Positions 49,172 through 58,866 of a DNA stretch of 64,000 nucleotides are shown here, piece by piece. The stretch covers positions 243,037-307,036 of the forward strand of contig DFEK01000005.1 of NCBI GenBank assembly GCA_002368665.1. Direction: 5' to 3'. Below the pieces are notes generated by a model. The model was not told where the DNA came from. It saw nothing but the letters and a program-made list of their open reading frames with translations, and made no database searches. Made by a program: the position numbers and the translations under genes. The DNA is from Lachnospiraceae bacterium UBA3804 (GTDB lineage: Bacteria > Bacillota > Clostridia > Lachnospirales > Lachnospiraceae). Each line of letters opens with the position of its first letter. Position 1 is the stretch's first letter.

Positions 49172-50017
49172 ATGGCTAATAACAAGGTTAAGTACAATCT
49201 TAAGAATGCGCATTATGCGATGCTCCATATTGCCCAGGACGGTACGGTGTCTTACGGAACGCCTGTTGCCATTCCCGGTGCGGTGAGTATTTCGCTTGAT
49301 GCGAACGGAGAGCCGGAAAACTTCTATGCGGATGGCATTGCCTATTATGTCATCAATAACAACATGGGCTATGACGGTGATCTGGAACTGGCGATGATCC
49401 CTGAGAGCTTCAGGGTTGATGCGCTGAATGAAACACTGGATGACAACAATGTGCTTATCGAGAATGCGAATACGGAGCTGAACAGCTTTGCGCTGCTTTT
49501 CGAGTTCGACGGGGATGTGAAGCATATCAGACATGTTCTGTATAACTGCTCTGCATCGAGACCGGGCATTGAAGGCAAGACCAATGAAGAGAGCCGTGAG
49601 GTTCAGACGGAGACTCTGACCATCAAGGCTACGCCTCTTGCAAGCGGCGTGGTAAAGGCAAAGACCGGAAATACCACGAACAGCACGGTATATCAGAACT
49701 GGTACCAGTCCGTTTATATGCCTTCGGATGTATCCAGTGCGAATGTGAACCTGTCTTCGCTGACCATTGGTTCCATTTCACTGGATCCGACTTTTGCGGC
49801 AGGTACTACGGCTTACACGGCGGAGACTTCCAATGCTACCAATGCAATCACAGCAACGGCAGCAGATGAGAATGCAGGCGTGTCGATCACTGTGAACGGT
49901 GATTCTCTTACCAACGGTTCCAGTGCTACCTGGGAGGATGGAGAGAATACGGTTGTGATCACTGTGACAAACGGTGGTTCCAGTAAGACCTACACGGTAG
50001 TTGTTACGAAGGAATAA
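49172..50017 (+). CDS. Major tail protein with C-terminal Ig/cadherin-like domain
   Basis: A 281-residue tail tube subunit. Residues about 1-190 are the tube fold (YAMLHIAQDGTVSYGTPVAI; ALLFEFDGDVKHIRHVLYNC). The last 85 residues form a beta-sandwich (LSSLTIGSISLDPTFAAGTT; DGENTVVITVTNGGSSKTYT) similar to cadherin-like or Big-type modules that decorate phage tails and may touch cell-surface sugars. Confidence 0.9.
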   Translation: MANNKVKYNLKNAHYAMLHIAQDGTVSYGTPVAIPGAVSISLDANGEPENFYADGIAYYVINNNMGYDGDLELAMIPESFRVDALNETLDDNNVLIENANTELNSFALLFEFDGDVKHIRHVLYNCSASRPGIEGKTNEESREVQTETLTIKATPLASGVVKAKTGNTTNSTVYQNWYQSVYMPSDVSSANVNLSSLTIGSISLDPTFAAGTTAYTAETSNATNAITATAADENAGVSITVNGDSLTNGSSATWEDGENTVVITVTNGGSSKTYTVVVTKE

Positions 50018-50112
50018 TGCTGACAGGTCTTAAAGGGTTTCGGGGCTGTGGGGGACACGGCTTCGGGGCTCTTTTTGACTGGCGCTATTTTTAATTGTGG
50101 AGGATAAGACTT

Positions 50113-50490
50113 ATGAGCATGGTTAAGAAGATTGAGATTGACGGAAAAGAGGTCGCATTCAGAGCATCGGCAGCTATTCCGAGGATATACAGAATGAAGT
50201 TCCAGAGGGATATCTATAAGGATCTGGCGGCTTTGGAGAAGGCAGTCGGTGATAATACCGAGGAAGTCAGCAATCTTGATATGTTCTCTTTGGAGATGTT
50301 TGAGAATATCGCCTACATCATGGCGAAGCACGCTGATCCGGGGATTCCTGATACACCGGAAGAGTGGCTGGATGAGTTCAATACTTTCAGTATCTATCAG
50401 GTGCTGCCTAAGATCATCGAGCTTTGGGGCTTGAATGTGAAGGTAGATGTGGAGGCTAAAAAAAACTTCAGTCAACTGACAGGCAGATGA
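50113..50490 (+). CDS. Tail assembly chaperone (gpG-like)
   Basis: A 125-residue chaperone for tape-measure assembly. EIDGKEVAFRASAAIPRIYR at the N-terminus is typical. The gene ends with a slippery run followed by a short +T reading frame, so a longer gpGT-like fusion is made by -1 frameshifting. ATG 50113 has GGAGG upstream. Confidence 0.88.
   Translation: MSMVKKIEIDGKEVAFRASAAIPRIYRMKFQRDIYKDLAALEKAVGDNTEEVSNLDMFSLEMFENIAYIMAKHADPGIPDTPEEWLDEFNTFSIYQVLPKIIELWGLNVKVDVEAKKNFSQLTGR
50460..50466 (+). other. Programmed -1 frameshift site
   Basis: Heptamer A AAA AAC, in the correct phase for the chaperone frame (X XXY YYZ), within an eight-A run. A ribosome slipping here continues through the downstream frame to 50660, producing the extended chaperone that siphoviruses need for tail assembly. 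Confidence 0.85.
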
Positions 50491-50660
50491 CAACGGCACT
50501 TTTCATGCTGAGGTGTGTGCAGATCGGGCTTTCGATACGGGATCTTGATCTGCTGACCATCGGCATGGTGAATGAGATGTTTATTGAAAATCAGAACGAT
50601 GATGTTGCGGACAAGGCGTACCATCGAGTGGCTACGCAACAGGATTTCGACGTCTTCTGA
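50487..50660 (+). CDS. T part of the tail assembly chaperone (frameshift product)
   Basis: A 57-codon frame beginning at an ATG overlapping the chaperone stop (ATGA). Its residues (LFMLRCVQIGLSIRDLDLLT; MVNEMFIENQND) match the C-terminal T domain of chaperone GT fusions. The preceding slippery site means it is normally made as the tail of the -1 fusion; independent initiation at 50487 is possible but has no clear ribosome binding site. It is too short for usual gene finders. Confidence 0.85.
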   Translation: MTTALFMLRCVQIGLSIRDLDLLTIGMVNEMFIENQNDDVADKAYHRVATQQDFDVF

Positions 50661-50752
50661 CCAGAAATATCACGGAAAGCTGTATTTATATGGCTTTGAA
50701 AAGGTGTGGATTTTCTGACAGATTTTGAATTTATGAGGAAGGGGGTATCCCG

Positions 50753-53590
50753 ATGGCGGCAAACAGAATAAAGGGAATTACAATAGAGATCGGCGGGGAT
50801 ACCACCAAACTTCAGACTGCTTTAAAGGGCGTAAATACTGAGGTAAGGAATACTCAGCAGCAGCTTAAGGATGTGGAGAAGTTGCTGAAACTGGATCCGG
50901 GAAATACGGAGCTTCTGGCTCAGAAGCATAAACTGCTTGGAGAGGCTGTTGCGGCTACTAAGGAGAAGCTGGAAACCTTAAAGACGGCGGCTGAGCAGGC
51001 AAATACAGCTCTTGCAAATGGAGATATCAGTCAGGAACAGTATGATGCCCTTCAGAGGGAGATCATCGAGACAGAGCAGGATCTGAAGAAGCTGGAAGAG
51101 CAGGCTAAGCAGTCAGGTACGGCTCTTCAGGAGATTGCGGCAAAAGGTGAAAAATTAAAAACAGTCGGTGACAATATCAGCAATGTCGGACAGAAGTTTC
51201 TTCCGGTAACGGCTGGTGTTGTAGGACTTGGAACGGCGGCGGTGAAAACTGCCGCTGATTTTGACTCTGCAATGAGCCAGGTGGCAGCGGTATCCGGTGC
51301 TACGGGTTCGGAGTTTGATGCCTTAAGAGATAAAGCCCGTGAGATGGGTAGTAAGACAAAGTTCTCTGCAGCCGAGGCGGCTGAGGCTATGAACTACATG
51401 GCTATGGCAGGCTGGAAGACAGAGGATATGCTAGGCGGTATCGAGGGTGTCATGAATCTTGCGGCTGCATCCGGTGAGGATCTGGCTACTACTTCCGATA
51501 TCGTGACGGACGCATTGACGGCTTTCGGATTATCGGCTCAGGATAGCGGACATTTTGCGGATGTGCTTGCGGCTGCTTCGAGTAATGCCAATACGAATGT
51601 GTCCATGATGGGTGAGACCTTCAAGTATGCGGCTCCTATTGCCGGTGCCTTGGGTTTCTCTGTTGAGGATACGGCTGAGGCTATAGGTCTTATGGCGAAT
51701 GCCGGTATCAAGGGTTCTCAGGCAGGTACTTCACTCAGAACCATCATGACGAATCTGTCCGGGGATGTGAAGATCTGTGGTGCCAATATTGGAGAAGTTA
51801 CAGTTGCAACGACAAATGCGGACGGATCAATGAGGGATTTATCGGATATCCTGGCTGACTGCCGCGTGGCATTTGCAGGATTGTCGGAATCAGAACAGGC
51901 TGCAGCGGCTGAATCTCTGGTTGGTAAAAATGCGATGTCCGGATTCCTGGCTCTTATGAATGCCGGGGAAGGGGATATCAATAAGCTATCCTCAGCGATT
52001 GCAAACTGTGACGGTACGGCTGCAAATATGGCTGATACCATGAACAACAATCTGGAAGGGCAACTGACGATCCTGAAATCACAGCTTCAGGAACTGGCCA
52101 TCTCTTTTGGTGAGATGCTGATGCCTGCCATCCGTACTATTGTTGGATGGATACAGGGTTTTGTGGACAAGCTGAACAGTATGGATGAGGGCACAAGGAA
52201 GGTCATCATTACCATTGCGCTGGTGGCGGCTGCTATCGGTCCGGTGTTGATCATAGTCGGTAAGGTGATATCCGCTATCGGTACAATTATGACGATTGTG
52301 CCGAAGCTAGCAGGCGTGATCAATGCGGCGAAGGGAGTATTTGCTGCCTTCAATGCGGTATGTGCGGCGAATCCGTATGTGTTGATCATTGCGGCTATCG
52401 TGGCTCTGGTGGCGGCGTTTATCTATCTCTGGAATAACTGTGAAGAGTTCCGGCAGTTCTGGATAGATCTATGGGAAGGCATTAAAGAGATGGCCATTGC
52501 TGTGTGGGAGGCTTTGAAAACATTCTTTGCAGCGGCATGGGAAGCGATAAAGACCACGGCAGAAACTGTCTGGAATGCTATCAAGAATTTCTTCCAGGGC
52601 TTATGGGATGGGATCAAGGCTATCTTCCAGACGGTTGTAGATGCGATAAAGCTGATCATTACCACATACTTCAATATCTATAAGACGATTATCACAACGG
52701 TTCTAAATGCCATAAAGACCGTGTTTACAACGATCTGGAATGCGATAAAGACTGTGGTGACCACGGTGGTTACGGCGATCAGCACATTTCTCACAACGGC
52801 ATGGACGGCTATCCAGACCACGGCTACGACTATATGGAATGCGATATCCAGCTTCTTTACAAATATCTGGAACGGCATTAGGCATGTGATCACTACGGCG
52901 GTGAATGCCATTAAAAATGTGGTCACTACGGCCTGGAATAATATTAAAGACACGGTCACTTCTGTCGGAAATGCAATCAAGACGGCGGTTACGAACCTGT
53001 GGAACAATGTGACTTCTGCTGTGAAGAATGCAATGAGCAATGTGTTCAGTGCAGTAAAAAGCGGATTTGCCAATGTAAAGGATCATATCACTGGCTTAGC
53101 GTCGCAGGCTTTTAACTGGGGCAAGGATCTGATCATGGGTATCGTGAACGGTATCAAGTCGTGTATAAGTGCTGTCGGCGATGCGGTTTCATCGGTGGCT
53201 GATAAGATCAAGAGCTTCCTGCATTTCTCAGTGCCGGATGAAGGTCCTCTTACGGATTATGAGAGCTGGATGCCGGACTTTATGAAAGGACTGGCAAAGG
53301 GCATTGAGAACAGCAAGGGTATGGTCACAAAGGCGATGGATTCTTTGTCAGCTGATATGGTGATCAATCCTCAAGTGAACGGAATGCAGGCTGCTATGGC
53401 AGGCGGCGGTTCTGTTTCGAGTGCTGATCTGAGCAGTCTGGTATCTGCTATCAGGGAGGCTGTCGGTGGTGTAAATGCTTTCGGTCAGAGCGGCGATATT
53501 GTGATCCCTGTTTATCTGGGAGGTACCATGCTGGATGAGGTTATCGTGAATGCTCAGCAAAGAGCAAACTTAAGAAGCGGAGGAAGGTGA
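50753..53590 (+). CDS. Tape measure protein
   Basis: A 945-residue protein that sets tail length and is later ejected. The first 150 residues are coiled coil (ELEQAKQ-type heptads). Residues about 160-440 form the TP901-type core (AMNYMAMAGWKTEDMLGGIE). Hydrophobic segments lie near 490-570. A roughly 240-residue stretch of 11-residue-type helical repeats (TTIWNAIKTVVTTVVTAIST and relatives) follows. GAAGGGGG precedes the ATG. Confidence 0.93.
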   Translation: MAANRIKGITIEIGGDTTKLQTALKGVNTEVRNTQQQLKDVEKLLKLDPGNTELLAQKHKLLGEAVAATKEKLETLKTAAEQANTALANGDISQEQYDALQREIIETEQDLKKLEEQAKQSGTALQEIAAKGEKLKTVGDNISNVGQKFLPVTAGVVGLGTAAVKTAADFDSAMSQVAAVSGATGSEFDALRDKAREMGSKTKFSAAEAAEAMNYMAMAGWKTEDMLGGIEGVMNLAAASGEDLATTSDIVTDALTAFGLSAQDSGHFADVLAAASSNANTNVSMMGETFKYAAPIAGALGFSVEDTAEAIGLMANAGIKGSQAGTSLRTIMTNLSGDVKICGANIGEVTVATTNADGSMRDLSDILADCRVAFAGLSESEQAAAAESLVGKNAMSGFLALMNAGEGDINKLSSAIANCDGTAANMADTMNNNLEGQLTILKSQLQELAISFGEMLMPAIRTIVGWIQGFVDKLNSMDEGTRKVIITIALVAAAIGPVLIIVGKVISAIGTIMTIVPKLAGVINAAKGVFAAFNAVCAANPYVLIIAAIVALVAAFIYLWNNCEEFRQFWIDLWEGIKEMAIAVWEALKTFFAAAWEAIKTTAETVWNAIKNFFQGLWDGIKAIFQTVVDAIKLIITTYFNIYKTIITTVLNAIKTVFTTIWNAIKTVVTTVVTAISTFLTTAWTAIQTTATTIWNAISSFFTNIWNGIRHVITTAVNAIKNVVTTAWNNIKDTVTSVGNAIKTAVTNLWNNVTSAVKNAMSNVFSAVKSGFANVKDHITGLASQAFNWGKDLIMGIVNGIKSCISAVGDAVSSVADKIKSFLHFSVPDEGPLTDYESWMPDFMKGLAKGIENSKGMVTKAMDSLSADMVINPQVNGMQAAMAGGGSVSSADLSSLVSAIREAVGGVNAFGQSGDIVIPVYLGGTMLDEVIVNAQQRANLRSGGR

Positions 53591-53594
53591 TCAT

Positions 53595-53957
53595 ATGGCA
53601 TTTATTCAATATTTGAATTTTGATGGTGAGAACCTTCCTCTGCCTGATTCCTATGAAGTGAATATGGAAGATAAGGAAGCGGATTCCGGCGGTGAGACTG
53701 AGGCAGGAACAATCCAGAGGGATGTGGTGAGAGCCGGGGTTGTGGAGATATCGGTTTCCTTTTCTGTTACGCCGAAATGGCTGAAGAAGCTGACGGAATA
53801 TAAGCAGCAGGAAAGTATCACGGTCTTGTATTTTGATCCGGAGACAGTCACACAGAAGCAGACACAGATGTATGTGGAGAGCTTCAAAGCAAAGCTGGAA
53901 AAGGATACGAGCTATAAGGGGCTGTGGACGGTGAGTTTTTCGCTGAAAGAGTTTTAA
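53595..53957 (+). CDS. Phage tail protein of the DUF6711 type
   Basis: A 120-residue beta-rich protein (YLNFDGENLPLPDSYEVNME; YKGLWTVSFSLKEF) encoded between tape measure and baseplate genes. In related phages the protein at this position caps the tube or forms part of the distal tail. The family label is my best match, not certain. Confidence 0.75.
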   Translation: MAFIQYLNFDGENLPLPDSYEVNMEDKEADSGGETEAGTIQRDVVRAGVVEISVSFSVTPKWLKKLTEYKQQESITVLYFDPETVTQKQTQMYVESFKAKLEKDTSYKGLWTVSFSLKEF

Positions 53958-53973
53958 GGAAGAAGGTGTTTGT

Positions 53974-55929
53974 ATGTATCCTGTATCGAGCGCATTCCTG
54001 CAGGCGGTGCAGGAGAATACAAGGAAATATTACTGGACGGGGAGGATCACAATCAAGAATGGTGTGGTCTATGAGTTCGGGGCTGAGGATATCGTTAAGG
54101 GGAGCGGATACATTTCTTCACAGTGCTGTGGGAGTACGGAGATAGAACTGGGTACGGTGTATGCGGCTGAGATGGGCGTAACGCTACTTTCGGATATTGA
54201 CAGATATACATTGGAAGATGCCTTGGTGGAGTTGTTCTATCATCTGAGGATATCAAAGAGCCTAGATAGTTCTGAACTGGATCCGGATTATAATCAGGCG
54301 GTTGAAGCGGATGGCATTTATGAGACGATCCCGATGGGTGTATTTGAGGTGTCAGAGGCGAACAGGACTGTAAAGTGCCTGGAGCTGAAAGCCTATGATT
54401 ATATGCTCCGATTCGAGAAGGACTTCAATGGCTTTGAGACTGTGGGTAAGGCATATGATTTTATCCATCTTTGCTGTGAGGCGTGTCATGTGGAGTTTGC
54501 GCTGACTCAGGAAGAAGTGGAAGCGATGCCGAACGGTGATACCGGGCTTTCAATCTATACGGACAATGATATCGAGACCTACCGGGATGTGCTCTACTAT
54601 GTGGGGCAGGTTTTGGGAGGTTTCTTTTGTATCAACCGTGAGGGCGTGTTGGAACTGAGAAAGTATGGCGATACGCCTGTGATGGAGATAGCAGGAAGAC
54701 ACAGATTTTCTTCCAGCTTTTCAGATTTTATTACAAGATACACGGCAGTTTCTTCCACAAACATGAGAACGGAGATCGCTGAGTATTATCATCTGGATCC
54801 GGACAACGGGCTGACCATGAATCTGGGTGTGAATCCGCTTCTGCAGTTTGGACTGGATGAGACCAGAAGGCAGCTCTGTGAGAATATCCTTAACGATATT
54901 TCCGTGATCGATTATGTGCCGTTTGATTCGGATACCATCGGAAATCCGGCACTGGATATCGGGGATGTGCTGACCTTTGTGGGTGGCCAGGCAGATGAGG
55001 ATAAGATCAGTGCCATTACTTCCATGCAGGTGAATCTGTATGGAAAGCAGAGGCTTAAGGGAGTCGGAAAGAATCCGAGGCTAGCTCAGGCAAAGAGTAA
55101 GAATGATAAGAATATCTCCGGACTGCTTAGTCAGATCGAGGCAGGGAAGATCGGGATCCATACCTTCACGAATGCTTCTGCCTTTACAGTGGCAGATCAG
55201 GATACGAGGATCATTTCCATAGAGTTTGCGACATCTGAGGATAATCACGCTCAGTTCTTTGGGCAGGTGATCGTGGATGTGGATGCGGATCCTGTGACAA
55301 GGACGGCAACGGCAGCAGGCGATGTTGTGATACCGGCAGTGAATGTGGATGCCATTCCGGAAGAGAATGTATCAGCAGGATCTGAAAATGAAGGTGAAGA
55401 ACCTGCTTCAGAAGATGAACTGGCTGTCATCGGAATTACGGAAGAGCAGACGGTGAATGTTTCGTTACCTGTTTCATGGACAGAGGATGGAACGGCGGTT
55501 GTTACTTTTACTTTTGAGTTTAATGATGAGATGATCACGGTGCATCAGCCGGTGGAGACCTGGCATTCCGGAAAACATACGATCCTTTTGTATTATCCGA
55601 TTGAGAATGTGCTGGCAAACTACACCAATACCTTCAATGTTTACATGAGGGTGAGCGGTGGTACAGGCACGGTGGATACCGGATGGTGCGTAGCCTCTGT
55701 TTCCGGCCAGAGCATGGGTGCGAATGCTGCATGGGACGGCACGATCACTGTTGAGGATTACATTGAGAGAGTCGGTATCAGCGGCGGCTTAAGGCTTAAG
55801 TCAATCAGTGAGAACATCGTATTTGAAATCGATGAACTGGTACAGAGAAGCTACAGCGATGTGGTCAGAGGCAGGACGGCTCTGGGTGCGTTTGCAATGC
55901 CGGTGGATGTGAACGGCAGTAATTCATAA
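53974..55929 (+). CDS. Phage baseplate/tail-associated protein
   Basis: A 651-residue structural protein. The N-terminal about 380 residues resemble the gp27/Tal-like baseplate hub (TLEDALVELFYHLRISKSLD; IETYRDVLYYVGQVLGGFFC). The remainder is beta-sandwich rich with a 50-residue acidic linker (about 465-500). A final helix-loop part includes SGGLRLKSISENIVF. No peptidase motif was seen. It is probably attached to the tail fibre encoded next. Confidence 0.82.
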   Translation: MYPVSSAFLQAVQENTRKYYWTGRITIKNGVVYEFGAEDIVKGSGYISSQCCGSTEIELGTVYAAEMGVTLLSDIDRYTLEDALVELFYHLRISKSLDSSELDPDYNQAVEADGIYETIPMGVFEVSEANRTVKCLELKAYDYMLRFEKDFNGFETVGKAYDFIHLCCEACHVEFALTQEEVEAMPNGDTGLSIYTDNDIETYRDVLYYVGQVLGGFFCINREGVLELRKYGDTPVMEIAGRHRFSSSFSDFITRYTAVSSTNMRTEIAEYYHLDPDNGLTMNLGVNPLLQFGLDETRRQLCENILNDISVIDYVPFDSDTIGNPALDIGDVLTFVGGQADEDKISAITSMQVNLYGKQRLKGVGKNPRLAQAKSKNDKNISGLLSQIEAGKIGIHTFTNASAFTVADQDTRIISIEFATSEDNHAQFFGQVIVDVDADPVTRTATAAGDVVIPAVNVDAIPEENVSAGSENEGEEPASEDELAVIGITEEQTVNVSLPVSWTEDGTAVVTFTFEFNDEMITVHQPVETWHSGKHTILLYYPIENVLANYTNTFNVYMRVSGGTGTVDTGWCVASVSGQSMGANAAWDGTITVEDYIERVGISGGLRLKSISENIVFEIDELVQRSYSDVVRGRTALGAFAMPVDVNGSNS

Positions 55930-55940
55930 GGAGGGGTTAT

Positions 55941-57344
55941 ATGAAGCTGAAAGGCGAAATGGTCATTGAACTGACCGATGAAAATACAGGTGTGGTGGAG
56001 ACCATACGGGAAGAAAATATGGTTACGAATGCCGTAAATCATATCCTGGGGCTGAATCCGATGGGAGTGTTTTACAAGGCTTCAGGACAGTATGATGATC
56101 AGATGATGTGGAATGATACTCTGATCCCAATATGCCCGAACATGATCGGCGGGATCCTTTTGTATCCTTCTGCACTGACTGAAAATGCGGATAATATTTT
56201 CCCTTCATCTGCTGTGTTGCCGGTAGCATACGCATCAAATGATGTCAACGCAACGGCAGATACTGCAAGGGGAAGCATGAACCTAACGGAGAGCAAGGCG
56301 CTGGATAACGGATATAAATTCGTGTGGGAGTTTACGCCTTCACAGGGGAACGGAACTATTGCAGCGGTTGCTCTGACATCTGCTCTGGGTGGAAAGAATG
56401 TATTCGGGAATGATGTTAATTCCTCTAACGGGTATCTGAAGATCAAGGAGACACGGTTGGAAAGCCAGACTGATGATGAACTGGCACTTCTCTATTCTGC
56501 TGTTGAGGTGGACTTTGAGAATAATGTGATGTATTCCATACGGTTTGTGGATTCGTCGGTCATTGTAAGGAAGCTGAGGCTATCGGTTTTTTCTGTTGGA
56601 TTGAATGACAGGCTGAATGATGTGACCTGTGAGGTGCTGGAAGAGACTACGCTTCACTGCAGCGTATTTTCGTTTACAACAGGGTACACGCCCTATGGGG
56701 ATTTCCTGAACGGGCATGACGGGTACTGGTACGGATTTTCCAATTCTCCTAATTCTTCAGGGGATGCAACAATGAAGTGGATCAAGATCAAGAAGAGCGA
56801 CATGACTTTTACAGAGGGTACTTGGACACTGACCAATGCGCATCTGAGGGCAATCGGTTCATTTAAGATAGATTCTTATGTGAACAGATCGGTAAGAGGC
56901 GTGATCCGAAATGGGTATCTGTATCTACAGAATTATGATTGTGACGGTGTTTACAAGATAAACCTGAGTAATATCACGGATATCACGCTAATACAGCTTG
57001 GATTTACATCGGCAAACAGGGCATTGTCGGGATCGTCTACAAGTCAGTGCATGATGACGATGATCAACGATTTTATCATCGCTTATGATTTTATCATTAC
57101 GGCGAATGATACAGTTGTTCCGCTGGCAGGCGCAGCAAGGTTTCCTTATCTTGGTACACCGATGTTCCAATATAAGGAGTTTCTGACAGGCTGGGGCGGC
57201 AACTATGGAACCGACTGTCATACGACATGGCTGTTGATGCCGTATCTGGCCAGTATCAATAACCTGACTCAGGCTATCGTTAAGAATGCTGATAAAACAA
57301 TGAAGATCACTTATACGCTGACTGAGGTAGAGCCGAATCCGTGA
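55941..57344 (+). CDS. Putative tail fibre/receptor-binding protein
   Basis: A 467-residue beta-rich protein in the fibre position between baseplate and holin. The N-terminal 60 residues (GEMVIELTDENTGVVETIRE; MVTNAVNHILGLNP) are conserved among Clostridial phages and probably anchor it. The C-terminal 300 residues, the variable part, contain a beta-propeller-like run (HDGYWYGFSNSPNS and similar). It would decide host range. Confidence 0.75.
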   Translation: MKLKGEMVIELTDENTGVVETIREENMVTNAVNHILGLNPMGVFYKASGQYDDQMMWNDTLIPICPNMIGGILLYPSALTENADNIFPSSAVLPVAYASNDVNATADTARGSMNLTESKALDNGYKFVWEFTPSQGNGTIAAVALTSALGGKNVFGNDVNSSNGYLKIKETRLESQTDDELALLYSAVEVDFENNVMYSIRFVDSSVIVRKLRLSVFSVGLNDRLNDVTCEVLEETTLHCSVFSFTTGYTPYGDFLNGHDGYWYGFSNSPNSSGDATMKWIKIKKSDMTFTEGTWTLTNAHLRAIGSFKIDSYVNRSVRGVIRNGYLYLQNYDCDGVYKINLSNITDITLIQLGFTSANRALSGSSTSQCMMTMINDFIIAYDFIITANDTVVPLAGAARFPYLGTPMFQYKEFLTGWGGNYGTDCHTTWLLMPYLASINNLTQAIVKNADKTMKITYTLTEVEPNP

Positions 57345-57426
57345 TCTGAAATAAATATGGTGCTTTGTGGCGGCGGTGCTCTTATCGGGTGCTGCTATTT
57401 TCATGCAACGAAATGGAGGGATTGCG

Positions 57427-57870
57427 ATGAAAGAGTTTTGGAGTTTGATTCAGTTGGGTTTTGCGGCTGTCGGAGGATGGCTGGGTTACTTTTTGGGAGG
57501 TTGTGACGGGTTGTTGTATGCATTGTTGGCGTTTGTGGTTCTGGATTATCTGACAGGGATCATGTGTGCGATTGCGGATAAGAAGCTCAGCTCCAACGTA
57601 TCTTTCCGTGGCTTGGCTAAGAAAGTATTGATCTTTGTCATGGTCGGGGTAGGGCATCTTCTGGATACACAGATACTTGGAGAAACAGGGGTGCTGAGAA
57701 CAGCCATCATTTTCTTCTATATGAGCAATGAGGGACTTTCTCTGGTGGAGAATGCGGCGTATCTGGGATTGCCGGTGCCGGAGAAGCTGAAGCTCGTGCT
57801 GCAGCAGCTTCATGATCGTAGCGAGAAGGATGAGAACAAAAAGGATGGTGATCACGATGAAGTACAGTGA
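57427..57870 (+). CDS. Phage holin, toxin-secretion/phage-lysis family
   Basis: A 147-residue membrane protein. Hydrophobic segments GFAAVGGWLGYFLGGCDGLL, LLAFVVLDYLTGIMCAIADK and VLIFVMVGVGHLLD match the Phage_holin_4 group, with LDYLTG as its key motif. The C-terminus is highly charged (HDRSEKDENKKDGDHDEV). It overlaps the amidase gene by 14 bases and would time lysis. Confidence 0.92.
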   Translation: MKEFWSLIQLGFAAVGGWLGYFLGGCDGLLYALLAFVVLDYLTGIMCAIADKKLSSNVSFRGLAKKVLIFVMVGVGHLLDTQILGETGVLRTAIIFFYMSNEGLSLVENAAYLGLPVPEKLKLVLQQLHDRSEKDENKKDGDHDEVQ

Positions 57871-58744
57871 GAAGAATAAGCCGATAATCTGTATGATGAC
57901 ACAGAGCACCTGTTACAGGCAGACACAGAAGATGCAGGTGAAGGGTGTGCTCTGGCATAGCACCGGGGCGAATAATCCGATGTTGAAGAGATATGTCCAG
58001 CCGGATGATAATGCGGCATACAGGAATCTGATGATCAAGGTCATTGGGAAGAATGCTTACAGGAATGACTGGAACCATACTTCTGTGCAGGCAGGGCTTA
58101 ATGCCTGGATCGGAAAGCTGGCTGATGGAAGTATTGCGGCGGTTCAGACGATGCCCTGGGATTACAGGCCTTGGGGGTGCGGTTCCGGCAGTAAGGGGAG
58201 CTGCAATAACGGATGGATCCAGTTCGAGATCTGTGAGGATGGGCTGAATGACAGGGAGTATTTTGAGAAGGTCTATAAAGAGGCTTGTGAGCTGACAGCT
58301 TATCTCTGCAAGATGTATGGGATTGATCCGAAGGGGAGTGTTAAGTATAACGGCGTGACGGTTCCTACGATACTCTGTCATGCAGATTCTCATAAGCTGG
58401 GGCTTGGGAGCAATCATGGGGATGTGCTTCACTGGTTTCCGAAGTTTGGGAAGAATATGGATACTGTGAGAGCGGATGTGGCGGCACTTATGGGTGGGAC
58501 CGATACATTTTCGCCTTCCAGCGAAGCGAAAAATAGGGATTGTCCTTTTCTGGTGAAGGTGACGGTGAAGCATCTGAGGATTCGGACGGGTGCCGGAACT
58601 GATACGGCGTGGACAGGGAAGTATGTGCCGCCGGGAGTTTATACGATTGTTGAGGTGAAAGCCGGTAAGGGCTCTGAGGCCGGATGGGGAAGGCTGAAGA
58701 GTGGTGCCGGTTGGATTGCATTGTCGTATGCGAAGAGAGTATAA
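57857..58744 (+). CDS. N-acetylmuramoyl-L-alanine amidase (endolysin)
   Basis: A 295-residue lysin. The amidase_2-type catalytic domain (residues about 1-210) has LWHSTGANNP with the first zinc His, and TILCHADSHKLGLGSNHGD in the C-terminal part. The central block is WIQFEICEDGLNDREYFEK. An SH3-like cell-wall-binding domain follows (about 230-295; VKHLRIRTGAGTDT, WIALSYAKRV). It is the last phage gene and ends in a terminator. Confidence 0.93.
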   Translation: MKYSEKNKPIICMMTQSTCYRQTQKMQVKGVLWHSTGANNPMLKRYVQPDDNAAYRNLMIKVIGKNAYRNDWNHTSVQAGLNAWIGKLADGSIAAVQTMPWDYRPWGCGSGSKGSCNNGWIQFEICEDGLNDREYFEKVYKEACELTAYLCKMYGIDPKGSVKYNGVTVPTILCHADSHKLGLGSNHGDVLHWFPKFGKNMDTVRADVAALMGGTDTFSPSSEAKNRDCPFLVKVTVKHLRIRTGAGTDTAWTGKYVPPGVYTIVEVKAGKGSEAGWGRLKSGAGWIALSYAKRV

Positions 58745-58760
58745 TATGGTTTGAGGATAT

Positions 58761-58804
58761 GCCCGTGGTTGTCGGTGATGAGCCGATGGCTACGGGCTTT
58801 TTTT
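58761..58804 (+). terminator. Terminator after the lysis genes
   Basis: GCCCGT / ACGGGC outer stem with a TCGG / CCGA inner stem, followed by T7. Confidence 0.88.
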
Positions 58805-58819
58805 GATTTAAAGAGAACT

Positions 58820-58847
58820 AAAATGCAACAAAATGTACAAAATGCAC
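58820..58847 (+). repeat. Three tandem AAAATGYAC repeats
   Basis: AAAATGCAAC, AAAATGTAC and AAAATGCAC lie head to tail, with a 9-10 base period (about one helix turn), ending 19 bases before the -35 box of the next operon. This is the pattern of a direct-repeat activator site or UP-like element. Confidence 0.65.
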
Positions 58848-58866
58848 AAAAAAGTTAAATTTTTGC

